Shown one piece after another: positions 1 to 8,109 of a stretch of 64,000 nucleotides of DNA (its first letter is position 1; each line of letters starts with the position of its first letter). The notes under the pieces are model-generated. The model did not search any database. It had not been told where the DNA came from and saw only the letters and a list, made by a program, of their open reading frames with translations. Position numbers and translations under genes: made by a program. The DNA comes from an uncultured Allobosea sp. (GTDB lineage Bacteria; Pseudomonadota; Alphaproteobacteria; Rhizobiales; Beijerinckiaceae): positions 120,007-184,006 of the forward strand of contig NZ_CAMFKW010000001.1 in assembly GCF_945957345.1 (NCBI RefSeq), written 5' to 3'.

Positions 1-204
1 GAGCTGACCGGCACCGCCAACACGATCGTGGCGCGCACCTTCGCGCCCTACGAGCTCTTCGTCACGGCGGCGGCGATCTACCTCGTCATCGCCGCCATCC
101 TGACCGCAGCCCTGCGAGCCCTCGAATACCGGCTCGCCAGACATCAGCGTGCGCCCGCCAGCACCGCGGCGGTGATCGCCGGAGACGCCCATGTCCAAGC
201 CTGA
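1..204 (+). CDS. Amino-acid ABC transporter permease, C-terminal fragment
   Basis: This is the 3' end of a gene that begins before the window. Frame 1 is open from base 1 to a TGA at 202-204 and encodes 67 residues. They include one hydrophobic segment (about residues 20-40, FVTAAAIYLVIAAIL) followed by a basic tail with LEYRLARH, the usual ending of HisM/GlnP-type permeases of polar amino acid importers in the inner membrane. It overlaps the start of hisN by 14 bases, so the two are probably cotranscribed. Family assignment rests on a short tail; the substrate cannot be told. Confidence 0.7.
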   Translation, partial: ELTGTANTIVARTFAPYELFVTAAAIYLVIAAILTAALRALEYRLARHQRAPASTAAVIAGDAHVQA

Positions 205-976
205 CATCCACGCCTTCGCCGGCTTCGCCGAGCGGCTCGCCGATCGCAGCGGCGCGATCATCCGGGAAGCGATTGCCAAGGGCCGCAGCTTCGACACCAA
301 GGCTGATCGCAGCCCGGTCACCGAGATCGACCGCCGCGTCGAGGACAGCCTGCGCCGCGAGCTCGCCATCGCCCATCCGGATCACGGCATTCTCGGCGAG
401 GAGTACGAATCCATCGGCCTCGACCGCGATTTCGTCTGGATCATCGATCCGATCGATGGCACCAAGGCCTTCATCACGGGCATCCCGACCTTCGGCACGC
501 TGATCGCACTAGCCTATAAGGGCACGCCGATCCTCGGCGTCATCGACAATCCCGTCACGGCCGAGCGCTGGATCGGCGGTGACGGCCTGCCGACGCGGCG
601 CAACGGCGAAGCAGTGCAGACCCGCAAGGGCGCGTCGCTGGCCGACGCCATCCTCGGCAACGGCAATCCCGAGCCCTTCGATGCCGGCGAGCGCGCCGCC
701 TTCGAGCGGCTGCGCAGCGATACGAAATGGTGCGTCTATGGCGGCGGCTGCCATGCCTATGGCCGCGTCTCGGACGGCGCGCTCGACATCAGCATCGATG
801 GCGGGCTCGACCCGTTCGACTACTGCGCGCTGACGCCGATCGTGCGCAATGCCGGCGGCGCGATCACCGACTGGGAGGGCCGCGAGCTCACGATCCATTC
901 CGGCCATCGTTGCGTCGTTGCGAGCGGCAGCCCGGCACTGCATGGAGCCGTTCTGGACAGACTAAGCCGCCATTGA
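191..976 (+). CDS. hisN: Histidinol-phosphatase, inositol monophosphatase family
   Basis: The 261-residue protein belongs to the Mg-dependent inositol monophosphatase superfamily, which splits sugar-type phosphate esters. GEE (residues 69-71) and the WIIDPIDGTKAF block (83-94) supply metal ligands, and LDPFDY (206-211) near the C-terminus supplies the last aspartate. Among family members, the sequence style (DPIDGTKAF, then LDPFDYCALTPIV) fits alphaproteobacterial HisN, which makes histidinol from histidinol phosphate in histidine biosynthesis. A broader inositol-phosphatase role is possible. The ATG at 191 lies inside the end of the permease frame. hisI, another histidine gene, lies far away at 25.5 kb. 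Confidence 0.85.
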   Translation: MSKPDIHAFAGFAERLADRSGAIIREAIAKGRSFDTKADRSPVTEIDRRVEDSLRRELAIAHPDHGILGEEYESIGLDRDFVWIIDPIDGTKAFITGIPTFGTLIALAYKGTPILGVIDNPVTAERWIGGDGLPTRRNGEAVQTRKGASLADAILGNGNPEPFDAGERAAFERLRSDTKWCVYGGGCHAYGRVSDGALDISIDGGLDPFDYCALTPIVRNAGGAITDWEGRELTIHSGHRCVVASGSPALHGAVLDRLSRH

Positions 977-1159
977 TGAACCGCGCCTTCCGAAGGCGAA
1001 TCTTTCGGCTGTCCGCCTCCAATTGTGTCGAAAGGACCAGCCTTTCAGCGCCGTCGGGAAAAGCGCCGAGATCAGCCGACCTGCGGCATCCGCTCAGGCG
1101 ACGAGAACTCGCGGTCTCATTGGCATCAACTTCGCCATTGTCCTGAAGTTTTGGGCGGT

Positions 1160-1400
1160 GGCCCCGAGAAGGAACCCGTTGCGGGTCCGCATAACCGCGG
1201 CGCCTCGGACGCGCAGCTCCACTCAATCTTCGACTGGAGCAGTCGCGGAATGGCGACGCTCTACATCAATAGGCGAACCCGTACCCGGCTGGCTCAAGAG
1301 GCGACTTCGCTCCCGATTCCGGCACCGAAATCGAACGTCTGTTCCCGCACCTCATCATCAGGTGCTGGGAACGCCGCGAAATCAGAAGGAAAATCACATG
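1160..1400 (+). pseudogene. Decayed tyrosine recombinase (integrase) C-terminal remnant
   Basis: The 437-base gap between hisN and tRNA-Tyr holds what looks like a broken integrase tail. In the frame read from 1199, the peptide GASDAQLHSIFDWSSRG followed by MATLYINRRTRTRLAQEA matches the end of tyrosine recombinases, with Tyr (codon 1262-1264) where the nucleophile should be. The upstream His-x-x-Arg box is eroded (GGGPEKEPV where HGLRKE-like residues are expected). Near 1330-1390 another frame reads ERLFPHLI, a typical integrase C-terminal string, which suggests a frameshift. No N-terminal or core-binding part remains. Its reading direction points at the 3' end of the tRNA gene, the usual attachment geometry. 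The call is by eye. Confidence 0.6.
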
Positions 1401-1413
1401 CTCGGGAAAAAGG

Positions 1414-1498
1414 TGGTGGGGGAAGCAGGACTCGAACCTGCGAAGGCATAGCCAGCGGATTTACAGTCCGCCCCCTTTGCCGCTCGGGACATTCCCCC
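1414..1498 (-). tRNA. tRNA-Tyr (GTA)
   Basis: On the minus strand a full cloverleaf runs from 1498 to 1414 with a class II long variable arm. The acceptor strands GGGGGAA and TTCCCCC pair, the discriminator is A, and CCA is encoded (1416-1414). The anticodon loop CTGTAAA places GTA at 1464-1462, and the T-loop reads GGTTCGAGTCC. The 3' end faces the integrase remnant. Confidence 0.97.
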
Positions 1499-1576
1499 GC
1501 CTGCGCCCTTGATCGGCTCTGTGAGCCCAGGGCCACCGATATGTCACTTTCGCGACGACCGGTAGGCGCGGCCGGA

Positions 1577-1605
1577 CTTATGGTGACCGGGCCGCGCCCT
1601 GTCAA
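1577..1605 (-). promoter_or_regulatory. Candidate sigma-70 promoter for tRNA-Tyr
   Basis: On the minus strand TTGACA (1605-1600) is followed after exactly 17 bases by CATAAG (1582-1577). Transcription would start near 1570 and run into tRNA-Tyr after a leader of about 70 bases. The -35 is perfect and the -10 matches weakly. The rest of 1499-1772 shows nothing else that I can support as a gene. Confidence 0.45.
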
Positions 1606-1772
1606 CGGCAAAAAGACCGATGCTGCGAATTCGTTGTGAAGGAGCGGGACGGGCGCCGCGCCGACACGAGGCCAAACCCGCAGGGCCCGTAAGGACGAGC
1701 GCCCGCCAGCCGATCCGGCCGCCCCAGCGGGGCGAACCTGGGCGAGATATAAAAAGCGCACCGGGAAATCGA

Positions 1773-2330
1773 TCAGCTTCCCCCTGCCCCATGGTTCAGG
1801 ACGAAAATCACCCGCTCGGCCACGCTCGCACGGGGCAGCTCGACGAGCGCATAGCCATAGCGGGGATAGGTCTCGGCCATGGCCGCATAGGTCCGCTCCG
1901 CCTCGGCGAAATCCTGCTTCCGCTCGGCATCCTGCGCGAAGATCTCCCGCCAGGGCGGCGCGATGAAGACGGTACGCCGATAGCGCAGGTCCCGCGCCAC
2001 CCGGTCGACGTGATCGGGAATAGGCCAGCCGCAGAGAGTCAGGTACCCGACGATGTCCGGCAGGCCGCGATCGAAGAAGACTTTGCCATGTCCCGCAACG
2101 GCCTCGGCATGGCTGCGCAGGTCCGCTGCCAGCATCAACTCGGCGAAAAGGCCGGGATCGACCGAGGGCAGGCCCCGGCCGCCCATCATCTGCTGGTTGC
2201 GGATGACGGCGCGCCCAGCCTCCGGCCGCACTGCGTGGCCGGCTGCCGCCAGAGCCTCGATCAGGCTCGTCTTGCCCGCGCCCGGCCCTCCGGTGATCAC
2301 GATCAGCCGGTCGGTTTGCTGTGGCATCAT
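1773..2330 (-). CDS. Small AAA-type ATPase (AAA_28-like)
   Basis: The 185-residue protein opens with a Walker A P-loop (GGPGAGKT, residues 14-21), so it binds ATP or GTP. The rest resembles the AAA_28 group of single-domain NTPases or kinases, including FFDRGLPDIVGY as a likely Walker B/substrate region. The partner or substrate is unknown. The frame is open up to 2417, but I place the start at 2330 because AGGAGG lies nine bases upstream and the P-loop then sits at the usual distance from the N-terminus. The gene is divergent from rlmB with about 100 bases between. A GGGAA/TTCCC hairpin at 1763-1782 overlaps the stop and is followed on this strand by five T, a possible terminator. Confidence 0.75.
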   Translation of the reverse strand: MMPQQTDRLIVITGGPGAGKTSLIEALAAAGHAVRPEAGRAVIRNQQMMGGRGLPSVDPGLFAELMLAADLRSHAEAVAGHGKVFFDRGLPDIVGYLTLCGWPIPDHVDRVARDLRYRRTVFIAPPWREIFAQDAERKQDFAEAERTYAAMAETYPRYGYALVELPRASVAERVIFVLNHGAGGS

Positions 2331-2428
2331 GGCTCCTGTCCTCCTGGATATGTCGGCAAAAGGGTGGTTCGCGCTGGCCAAGCGCCCCGCGGCGTGGCAC
2401 GGCAATCCGGCAATCACTGGAGAGAGCG

Positions 2429-3229
2429 ATGGCTCCGCCGTTCCGCCCGAAACATGCCAGGCCCACGGGGGGCCGACCGGGCGCCCGCCGCCCTGACGGC
2501 TCGTTGCCGCATCGGCCGGGCGATATCGACGAGGCCGTGCTTTACGGCGTGCATCCGGTCGTCGAGGCGCTGAAGAATCCGCAGCGGCGCTTCCGGCGGC
2601 TGCTCGCGACCGAGAATGGCCTGCGCCGTCTCCAGGAGCAAGTCGGGGACCTGCCGCTCGAAGCCGAGATCGTGCGCCCTTCCGAGATCGACCGCCTGCT
2701 CACCCCCGATTCGGTGCATCAAGGCCTCTATCTCGTCTGCGATCCCCTGCCCTCGCCCGATCTCGACAGCCTGCCGGACGACTGCCTCGTGCTCGCGCTC
2801 GACCAGATCACCGATCCGCACAATGTCGGCGCCATCCTGCGCTCGGCTGCCGCCTTCGCCACTGCGGCCGTGATCGTTACGATCCGTCACTCCCCGGCCG
2901 CGACCGGCGTGCTCGCCAAATCCGCCTCCGGCGCGCTGGAGCATGTCCCGCTGATCGCCGTGCGCAATCTCGGCGACGCGCTCGAGACGCTCGGCAAGCG
3001 CGGCTTCCTGCGCATCGGCTTCGATTCGGACGGCGATGTCGCGCTCGACGATGTCGCGCTGCGCCGTCCGCTCGTCATGGTGATGGGCGCCGAGGGCAAG
3101 GGCCTGCGCCAGCGCTCGCGCGAGCTCTGCGACCATGTCGCCCGGCTCGAAGTGCCCGGCACGATCACCAGCCTCAACGTCTCGAACGCGACCGCGATTG
3201 CGCTCTACGCGGCCAGCCGGCGCCGCTGA
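2429..3229 (+). CDS. rlmB: SpoU-family 23S rRNA 2'-O-ribose methyltransferase
   Basis: This 266-residue protein has the substrate-binding N-terminal domain of RlmB/TrmH enzymes (about 33-110, starting AVLYGVHPVVEAL). The SPOUT trefoil-knot catalytic domain follows, with DPHNVGAILRSA (129-140), GAEGKGLR (220-227) and SLNVSNATAIALY (248-260). It uses S-adenosylmethionine to methylate a ribose 2'-OH, in E. coli RlmB at G2251 of 23S rRNA; the exact target here is inferred. The first 32 residues are a basic, probably disordered tail. The ATG at 2429 has GGAGAG just upstream. A GAAAGGG/CCCTTTC-type hairpin (3252-3277) without a T-tract follows the stop. Confidence 0.9.
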   Translation: MAPPFRPKHARPTGGRPGARRPDGSLPHRPGDIDEAVLYGVHPVVEALKNPQRRFRRLLATENGLRRLQEQVGDLPLEAEIVRPSEIDRLLTPDSVHQGLYLVCDPLPSPDLDSLPDDCLVLALDQITDPHNVGAILRSAAAFATAAVIVTIRHSPAATGVLAKSASGALEHVPLIAVRNLGDALETLGKRGFLRIGFDSDGDVALDDVALRRPLVMVMGAEGKGLRQRSRELCDHVARLEVPGTITSLNVSNATAIALYAASRRR

Positions 3230-3502
3230 ACCGCGCCCTCCAGGGCACCGGCGAAAGGGCGATTCCGCGCCCCTTTCCGAGCCGGCAGCTTCCCTCGCCG
3301 ATAGTCTCATAGACGAACGGTGCAAGACCAAGTGCCTGATTGCTCCTGCGACAATCTGCGCGCAATCCTCTGAAGCGAGCTGGAATGACGGGACTCACCC
3401 GCCGTCCGGCAGCGCGGCCACCGTCATTCAGAACGTGAACCGCGCGAAACGAGGTTGCCGGGCATGCCCGGCTTCAGGGCTTCACCAGGGGAGACAAGCG
3501 CC

Positions 3503-5161
3503 ATGAGCATGGCATCACAAGCATCGGACTCGCGGGCCGCGCCCCGGCCGATGACCAAGGAGGAAAGGAAGGTCATCATCGCCTCGTCGGCCGGCACGGT
3601 CTTCGAGTGGTATGACTTCTATCTGGCGGGCTCGCTCGCCGCCAACATCGCCCAGACCTTCGTGCCCGGCGACAACGATACCGCGAAGTTCATCTTCGTG
3701 CTGTTCGGTTTCGCCGCGGGCTTCGCGGTCCGTCCCTTCGGCGCCCTGTTCTTCGGCCGCCTCGGCGACATGATCGGCCGCAAGTACACCTTCCTCGTCA
3801 CCATGACCGTAATGGGCCTCGCGACCTTCGTCGTCGGCCTGCTGCCCAGCTTCCAGACCATCGGCTACGCCGCGCCTGCGATCTTCATCGCCTGCCGCCT
3901 GCTGCAGGGCCTCGCGCTTGGCGGTGAGTATGGCGGCGCCGCGACCTATGTCGCCGAGCATGCCCCGATGGGCCGTCGCGGCTTCTATACCTCGTGGATC
4001 CAGACGACCGCGACAGTCGGCCTCTTCCTCTCGCTGATCGTGATTCTCGGCCTGCGCCTCAGCATGTCGCCGGAAGCCTTCGCGGCCTGGGGCTGGCGCG
4101 TTCCGTTCCTGCTTTCGATCATCCTGCTCGGCTTCTCGATCTGGATCCGTCTTCAGCTCTCCGAATCGCCCGCCTTCGTGAAGATGAAGGAGGAGGGCAC
4201 GCATTCGAAGGCGCCGCTCTCCGAGGCCTTCGGCAACTGGAGGAACGCCAAGATCGGCATCATCGCGCTGCTCGGCGGCACCGCCGGCCAGGCCGTCGTC
4301 TGGTACACCGGCCAGTTCTACGCGCTGTTCTTCCTGACGCAGACGCTGAAGATCGACGGCACGACCGCCAACCTGCTGATCGCGCTCGGCCTGCTGCTCG
4401 GCACGCCGTTCTTCATCTTCTTCGGCTGGCTCTCGGACAAGATCGGCCGCAAGCCCATCCTGCTCGCCGGCTGCCTGATCGCGGCACTGACCTATTTCCC
4501 GCTCTTCACCATGCTGGCGAAGACCGCGAACCCGAACCTGATCAGCGCGACCGAGAACGTGAAGCTGGTCCTCACCGCCGATCCGGCCGAATGCGGCACG
4601 CTGTTCGACCCCGTGGGCGTGCGCACCTTCACCAAGCCCTGCGACGTCGTGCGCCGCTCGCTGGCGACCGCCTCGATCCACTACGATCTGGCGGCCGGTC
4701 CCGCGGGCTCGCCGCTCAAGGCGACGATCAACGGCAAGGACGCCCCGAGCGCCTCGGCCGAACTCATCGCCGCTGCTCAGGCTGCCGGCTATCCCAAGCC
4801 GGGCGATGCCAGCATCCTGAAGACCCCGACCTTCGGCGAGATGCTGTCCAGCCCTCGCGCCATGCAGGCTGTCGGCATCCTGTTCGTCCTCGTCCTCTTC
4901 GTGACGATGGTCTACGGCCCGATCGCGGCCCTGCTGGTCGAGCTCTTCCCGACCCGCATTCGCTATTCCGGCATGTCGCTGCCCTATCACATCGGCAACG
5001 GCTGGTTCGGCGGCTTCCTGCCCCCGACCGCCTTCGCCATCGTGGCGGCCAGCGGCAACATCTTCTCCGGCCTCTGGTATCCGATCATCGTGGCGCTCGG
5101 CACCTTCGTGATCGGCCTGCTCTTCCTGCCGGAAACCAAGAACCGCGACATCCTCGACTGA
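3503..5161 (+). CDS. MFS transporter, metabolite:H+ symporter (MHS) family
   Basis: The 552-residue inner-membrane transporter shows the MHS signature near its start (GTVFEWYDFYLAG) and the RxGRK-type loop 2-3 motif (GRLGDMIGRK), repeated in the second half (WLSDKIGRKPI). This is the ProP/ShiA/KgtP group, which takes up organic acids or osmolytes with protons. The substrate is not predictable. About 112 residues (roughly 342-454) are inserted between membrane helices 9 and 10, probably in the periplasm, with cysteines at 364 and 380. The start at 3503 has AGGGGAG eight bases upstream. A strong terminator follows at 5183. The preceding 3230-3502 gap holds a 9-base inverted repeat (3383-3391 with 3421-3429) and no gene that I can see. 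Confidence 0.88.
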   Translation: MSMASQASDSRAAPRPMTKEERKVIIASSAGTVFEWYDFYLAGSLAANIAQTFVPGDNDTAKFIFVLFGFAAGFAVRPFGALFFGRLGDMIGRKYTFLVTMTVMGLATFVVGLLPSFQTIGYAAPAIFIACRLLQGLALGGEYGGAATYVAEHAPMGRRGFYTSWIQTTATVGLFLSLIVILGLRLSMSPEAFAAWGWRVPFLLSIILLGFSIWIRLQLSESPAFVKMKEEGTHSKAPLSEAFGNWRNAKIGIIALLGGTAGQAVVWYTGQFYALFFLTQTLKIDGTTANLLIALGLLLGTPFFIFFGWLSDKIGRKPILLAGCLIAALTYFPLFTMLAKTANPNLISATENVKLVLTADPAECGTLFDPVGVRTFTKPCDVVRRSLATASIHYDLAAGPAGSPLKATINGKDAPSASAELIAAAQAAGYPKPGDASILKTPTFGEMLSSPRAMQAVGILFVLVLFVTMVYGPIAALLVELFPTRIRYSGMSLPYHIGNGWFGGFLPPTAFAIVAASGNIFSGLWYPIIVALGTFVIGLLFLPETKNRDILD

Positions 5162-5182
5162 TCGTCGTTTACCCCAATACCG

Positions 5183-5210
5183 GCCCCGCCTTCCAAGGCG
5201 GGGCTTTTTT
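5183..5210 (+). terminator. Rho-independent terminator of the MFS gene
   Basis: GCCCCGCCTT and AAGGCGGGGC form a ten-pair stem with a two-base loop (5183-5204), followed directly by six T (5205-5210). It lies 21 bases after the transporter stop codon. Confidence 0.92.
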
Positions 5211-5377
5211 GTTGCCTCCTCGCGAAGCGCCTTTAGCGCCCTACTCAGCCGCGTGCTGTGCTATGCTCGCAGGCAAGGTCCGGCAGATGGCTAAAAGCCA
5301 TCCCGACCGCCGGCGACGATCAAGCCGCCGCCAGATACTTCCGATGAACAGGCCGGGCCGTTTCAGGGAGTAGCGCT

Positions 5378-5671
5378 ATGACAACCTATGTCATGCTCGC
5401 CAATTGGACAGATCAGGGGGCGCGCAACGTCAAAGCCTCGCCGACCCGTCTCGATGCCGCCAAACAGCAGCTCAAGGAGATGGGGGGCGACTTCAAGGCC
5501 TTTTTCATGACCATGGGCAAATACGACATGGTGATCGTCTGCGAGGCGCCCGACGATGCGGTCCAGGCGCGCTTCTGCCTGCAGCTCGCCCTGCTCGGCA
5601 ATATCCGCACCGAAACCCTCAAGGCCTTCCCGGAGGCCGCCTATCGCGAGATCATCCGCTCGATAAGCTGA
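5378..5671 (+). CDS. GYD domain protein
   Basis: The 97-residue protein is a complete GYD domain (PF08734), named after the Gly-x-Tyr-Asp stretch seen here as MGKYDMVIV (about residues 46-54). These are small ferredoxin-fold alpha-beta proteins, probably dimeric, conserved in Hyphomicrobiales and without a proven activity. The TLKAFPEAAYREI ending is typical. It starts at the ATG at 5378 with CAGGGAG eight bases upstream. It stands alone between the MFS terminator and tRNA-Thr. Confidence 0.85.
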   Translation: MTTYVMLANWTDQGARNVKASPTRLDAAKQQLKEMGGDFKAFFMTMGKYDMVIVCEAPDDAVQARFCLQLALLGNIRTETLKAFPEAAYREIIRSIS

Positions 5672-5798
5672 GGCCGAGCCGAACACGCATCTCGAGCAGC
5701 GCAGGGGCGCTTGCTCTCACCGCCATCGGCTGGTAACCGCTATCGAACTGTCGGCGAGAAGCTTCCGCCGGCGGCGATCCTGGTCGACCAGCCAGAAT

Positions 5799-5873
5799 GC
5801 CGGCATAGCACAGCGGTAGTGCAGCGGTTTTGTAAACCGAAGGTCGGGAGTTCGATCCTCTCTGCCGGCACCA
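5799..5873 (+). tRNA. tRNA-Thr (TGT)
   Basis: GCCGGCA (5799-5805) pairs with TGCCGGC (5863-5869), followed by A and an encoded CCA (5871-5873). The anticodon loop TTTGTAA gives TGT at 5831-5833, and the T-loop reads AGTTCGATCC. The D-arm is short and the first anticodon-stem pair is mismatched. thrS, which charges this tRNA, lies 15 kb away. Confidence 0.95.
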
Positions 5874-5934
5874 GCCCTCCTTAGGGCTTATCTCGAACAT
5901 CAAGCGAACCGCATGCTTTCAAGCATGGACAGCG

Positions 5935-6426
5935 CTATGGCGCGGGCTTCGCCGAAGGCATCGAGATCACCTTGCCGTCCGGCATGATGATGTCGCCGGG
6001 CTTCTGGCCGGCAGCGCATTCGCCGAGGCGTTTCGCTTCCACCACGAGCTTGCGCTCGACCGGGCCCGACTGGCCAGGCATGCCGCTCAGCTTGGTCGTG
6101 CCCTCGGTGCGGACCGATGTCTCGAAATCGCCGGTGATGACGCTGCTGCCGGAGGCCCTGATCTGACCGACCGCGCATTCGGTCTCGACGGCGTAGCCCG
6201 TCGCCGTCTTGGTCACCAGCATCTTCGAACAGGCTCCGGCAGTGAGGCCGCCGACGATCGATTGATCGGTTCCCGGACCGACGCATTGCTTGGCGAGGGT
6301 CTCGCCCTCATTGCCCACCGACTTGGTTTCCCACAGCCCGGGCTTGCGCTGCGGAAGCTGTTGTTGCTGTGCCGCGGCGGGCAGCGCAACGAGGACACCG
6401 AGAGCGGCTATCAACGCGATTTTCAT
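5935..6426 (-). CDS. Secreted DUF3617 family protein
   Basis: The 163-residue protein begins with a Sec signal peptide (about residues 1-19, MKIALIAALGVLVALPAAAQ). It carries the RKPGLWE motif (27-33) that opens DUF3617 domains, followed by paired cysteines (KQCVGPGTDQ and GACSKM, then ETECAVG) probably joined in the periplasm. The function of the family is unknown. The start is at 6426, where GGAGAACGCC precedes the ATG; the frame stays open upstream to 6510 but without a ribosome site. It is divergent from the next small secreted gene. Confidence 0.8.
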   Translation of the reverse strand: MKIALIAALGVLVALPAAAQQQQLPQRKPGLWETKSVGNEGETLAKQCVGPGTDQSIVGGLTAGACSKMLVTKTATGYAVETECAVGQIRASGSSVITGDFETSVRTEGTTKLSGMPGQSGPVERKLVVEAKRLGECAAGQKPGDIIMPDGKVISMPSAKPAP

Positions 6427-6599
6427 GGCGTCGTTCTCCAGGAGGAATCGGGTCCCGACGAGACAAGACGGGCGCCAAGGCCAGAATGAGGCGATCCGAT
6501 CGGAGGCCAACCTTCGGATGCGTCTTGACAGACCGGTCGCTCCGGGAACGTTTGGCGAGTCGGGCGGTTACTCGCCTATCCAGGCTTCGGGAGGCTTTA

Positions 6600-6890
6600 A
6601 TGAAAGCCCTTGTCCTCACGCTCGCCCTCCTGTCGAGCGCAAGTATGGCGGCGGCACAGACGCGCCCCTCGACCGTCACTCGGCCTTGCGCAGCGAGCCA
6701 GCGCGACGTTCAGGCCAACGGCGCCATCGTGCTGGGTACCGGCGGCTACACCTATGACCGCTTCGTGCGCGATCGCAGCTTCTGCGAGAGGGACGAAAGC
6801 ACCGAGCCCGCCTTCGTGCCGAGCAGGGACAACCAGTCCTGCTTCATCGGTTATCGCTGCAAGAGCCGTTCGAACTTCTTCGACGATTGA
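6600..6890 (+). CDS. Small secreted four-cysteine protein, unknown function
   Basis: The 96-residue precursor has a clear Sec signal (MKALVLTLALLSSASMAAAQ, residues 1-20). The mature part has four cysteines (30, 62, 81, 87), consistent with two disulfides in the periplasm or outside. I recognise no family. GGGAGG six bases before the ATG at 6600 makes translation likely. It lies between divergent DUF3617 and the Gly/Tyr-rich gene, in a run of small exported proteins. Confidence 0.65.
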   Translation: MKALVLTLALLSSASMAAAQTRPSTVTRPCAASQRDVQANGAIVLGTGGYTYDRFVRDRSFCERDESTEPAFVPSRDNQSCFIGYRCKSRSNFFDD

Positions 6891-6972
6891 GGCCTGTTCC
6901 TCCGTGGAACCTCTCACGCGCCACCACGTTTTTTCGGTGGGGCGAAACCTCGGTTTTTCCAGGGAGGTTCGC

Positions 6973-7485
6973 ATGCGTCGCCTACTTTTCGTCACGGCTT
7001 CCGTGGCGCCGTTGCTTTTGGTCGCCAGCCTGCCGGCGGCGGCCCAACCGCATTTTGGTGGCGCCGGCTTCCGGCATGGTGGTTTCCACGCTCGCGGCAT
7101 CGGCATGAGGCCGCTTGGAATGCGGCCGGCATTCCCCGGCTATCGTCCGGGCTTCCGCTCCGGCTGGTATGGCGGTGGTTGGCGCCACGCCGGCTATTAT
7201 CGCGGATATCGCGGCTACCCCTATTGGGGCGCAGCCTCAGGCTTGGCGGCAGCAGCCGCACTCGGCGCAATCGCCGGGTATCCGTATGCCGGCTATCCGT
7301 ATTATGAGCCCGTCTATCCCGCCTATCCGGTCTATCCCGTCTATGGAGCTGCGCCCGCGGCGGCGGGCGGGATGTGCAGAACGCCGGTCAGGACCTGTGC
7401 ATTGTACGAGCCGGCGCCGCTGGGGGTGGGATGCTCCTGCCGCGCGCCGGGCGGCCGCGCCAAAGGCGTGGTCGTCGGTCCTTGA
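6973..7485 (+). CDS. Gly/Tyr/Pro-rich secreted protein
   Basis: The 170-residue precursor has a signal peptide (about residues 1-25, ending AAAQ). A low-complexity mature part follows, rich in Gly, Tyr, Arg and Pro, including GYRGYPYWG and a PVYPAYPVYPVYG repeat of about 100-125. Four cysteines cluster near the C-terminus (MCRTPVRTC and GCSCR). Such proteins are common in Hyphomicrobiales and are thought to be envelope or extracellular. No catalytic domain is visible. AGGGAGG (6961-6967) precedes the ATG. The 50-base leader contains CCACC/GGTGG arms around an ACGTTTTTTC loop. Confidence 0.7.
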   Translation: MRRLLFVTASVAPLLLVASLPAAAQPHFGGAGFRHGGFHARGIGMRPLGMRPAFPGYRPGFRSGWYGGGWRHAGYYRGYRGYPYWGAASGLAAAAALGAIAGYPYAGYPYYEPVYPAYPVYPVYGAAPAAAGGMCRTPVRTCALYEPAPLGVGCSCRAPGGRAKGVVVGP

Positions 7486-7606
7486 GCACTCGACCGGCCC
7501 GCCCCTGCATTCCATGACTGGCCGGCAGGCGCGATCATGGGTTAGATGTCCGGCATAGGTGCCGCGCAGGCGCGGACCGACCTGGGCAAGCTTTGCACGG
7601 ACCGGA

Positions 7607-8032
7607 ATGGACGACCGGACACAACTTCTGACGCTCGCGGACCGTTGCGAGGCTTCCAGCAAGCCGGATCGCGAGCTCGATGCCGATATCTACGAGGCGC
7701 TGGGCTTCGTCGTCCGGCGCAAGCCGACTCGGCTGGTCAACCGCCGCACCCCGGCGGGCGGCATCTACCAGCAGGGTTCCTTCTGGAAGACGCTCGGCAC
7801 CGTCAGCGCTGATATCGACATTGCCGTATCGCTGTTGCGGCAGAAGGCGCCGGGTTGGAGCTGGAGCCTGCAATGCCTTGCCGGCGAGGACAGCCTCGCC
7901 TTTCAGGCGCTGGTTGCCGATTGCTCCGGCCAGGGCGTCATGGGCTCGCTCGCGCTCTGCGCCGCGATGCTGCGCGCCCTCGCCCGGCGCGAACCGTCTG
8001 CGCCGCCGGAATCGCGCCTCACGGAAACTTGA
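7607..8032 (+). CDS. Phage-type small protein (ABA-sandwich-like)
   Basis: The 141-residue protein resembles a family of small phage-borne proteins in Alphaproteobacteria. It begins with LADRCEASSKPDRELDADIYEALGF, has a central strand pair ending in a conserved slot (VSADIDIAVSLLRQKAPGWSWSLQC), and ends with an alanine-rich helix (SLALCAAMLRALARRE). In phage genomes such genes lie among early or accessory genes of unknown role. No other phage gene is nearby, so this is either a domesticated gene or a lone relic. The start at 7607 is the ATG that gives the family-typical N-terminus (MDDRTQLL); the GGACCGGA upstream is a weak ribosome site. Confidence 0.55.
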   Translation: MDDRTQLLTLADRCEASSKPDRELDADIYEALGFVVRRKPTRLVNRRTPAGGIYQQGSFWKTLGTVSADIDIAVSLLRQKAPGWSWSLQCLAGEDSLAFQALVADCSGQGVMGSLALCAAMLRALARREPSAPPESRLTET

Positions 8033-8109
8033 CCTGCCTGTCTTTCCAAGGGGTTGAACGCGGGCAGGTCGTCGCTAGTCTGCCTGCGATCCGAGGGGAG
8101 AACAGATAC

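Noticed and set aside
3515..4990. A 491-codon minus-strand frame inside the MFS gene
   Set aside because: It is the shadow of the transporter reading frame; it has no homologous pattern or ribosome site.
5652..5903. Minus-strand frame giving RQRGSNSRPSVYKTAALPLCYAG
   Set aside because: This is the reverse translation of tRNA-Thr, a well-known spurious peptide.
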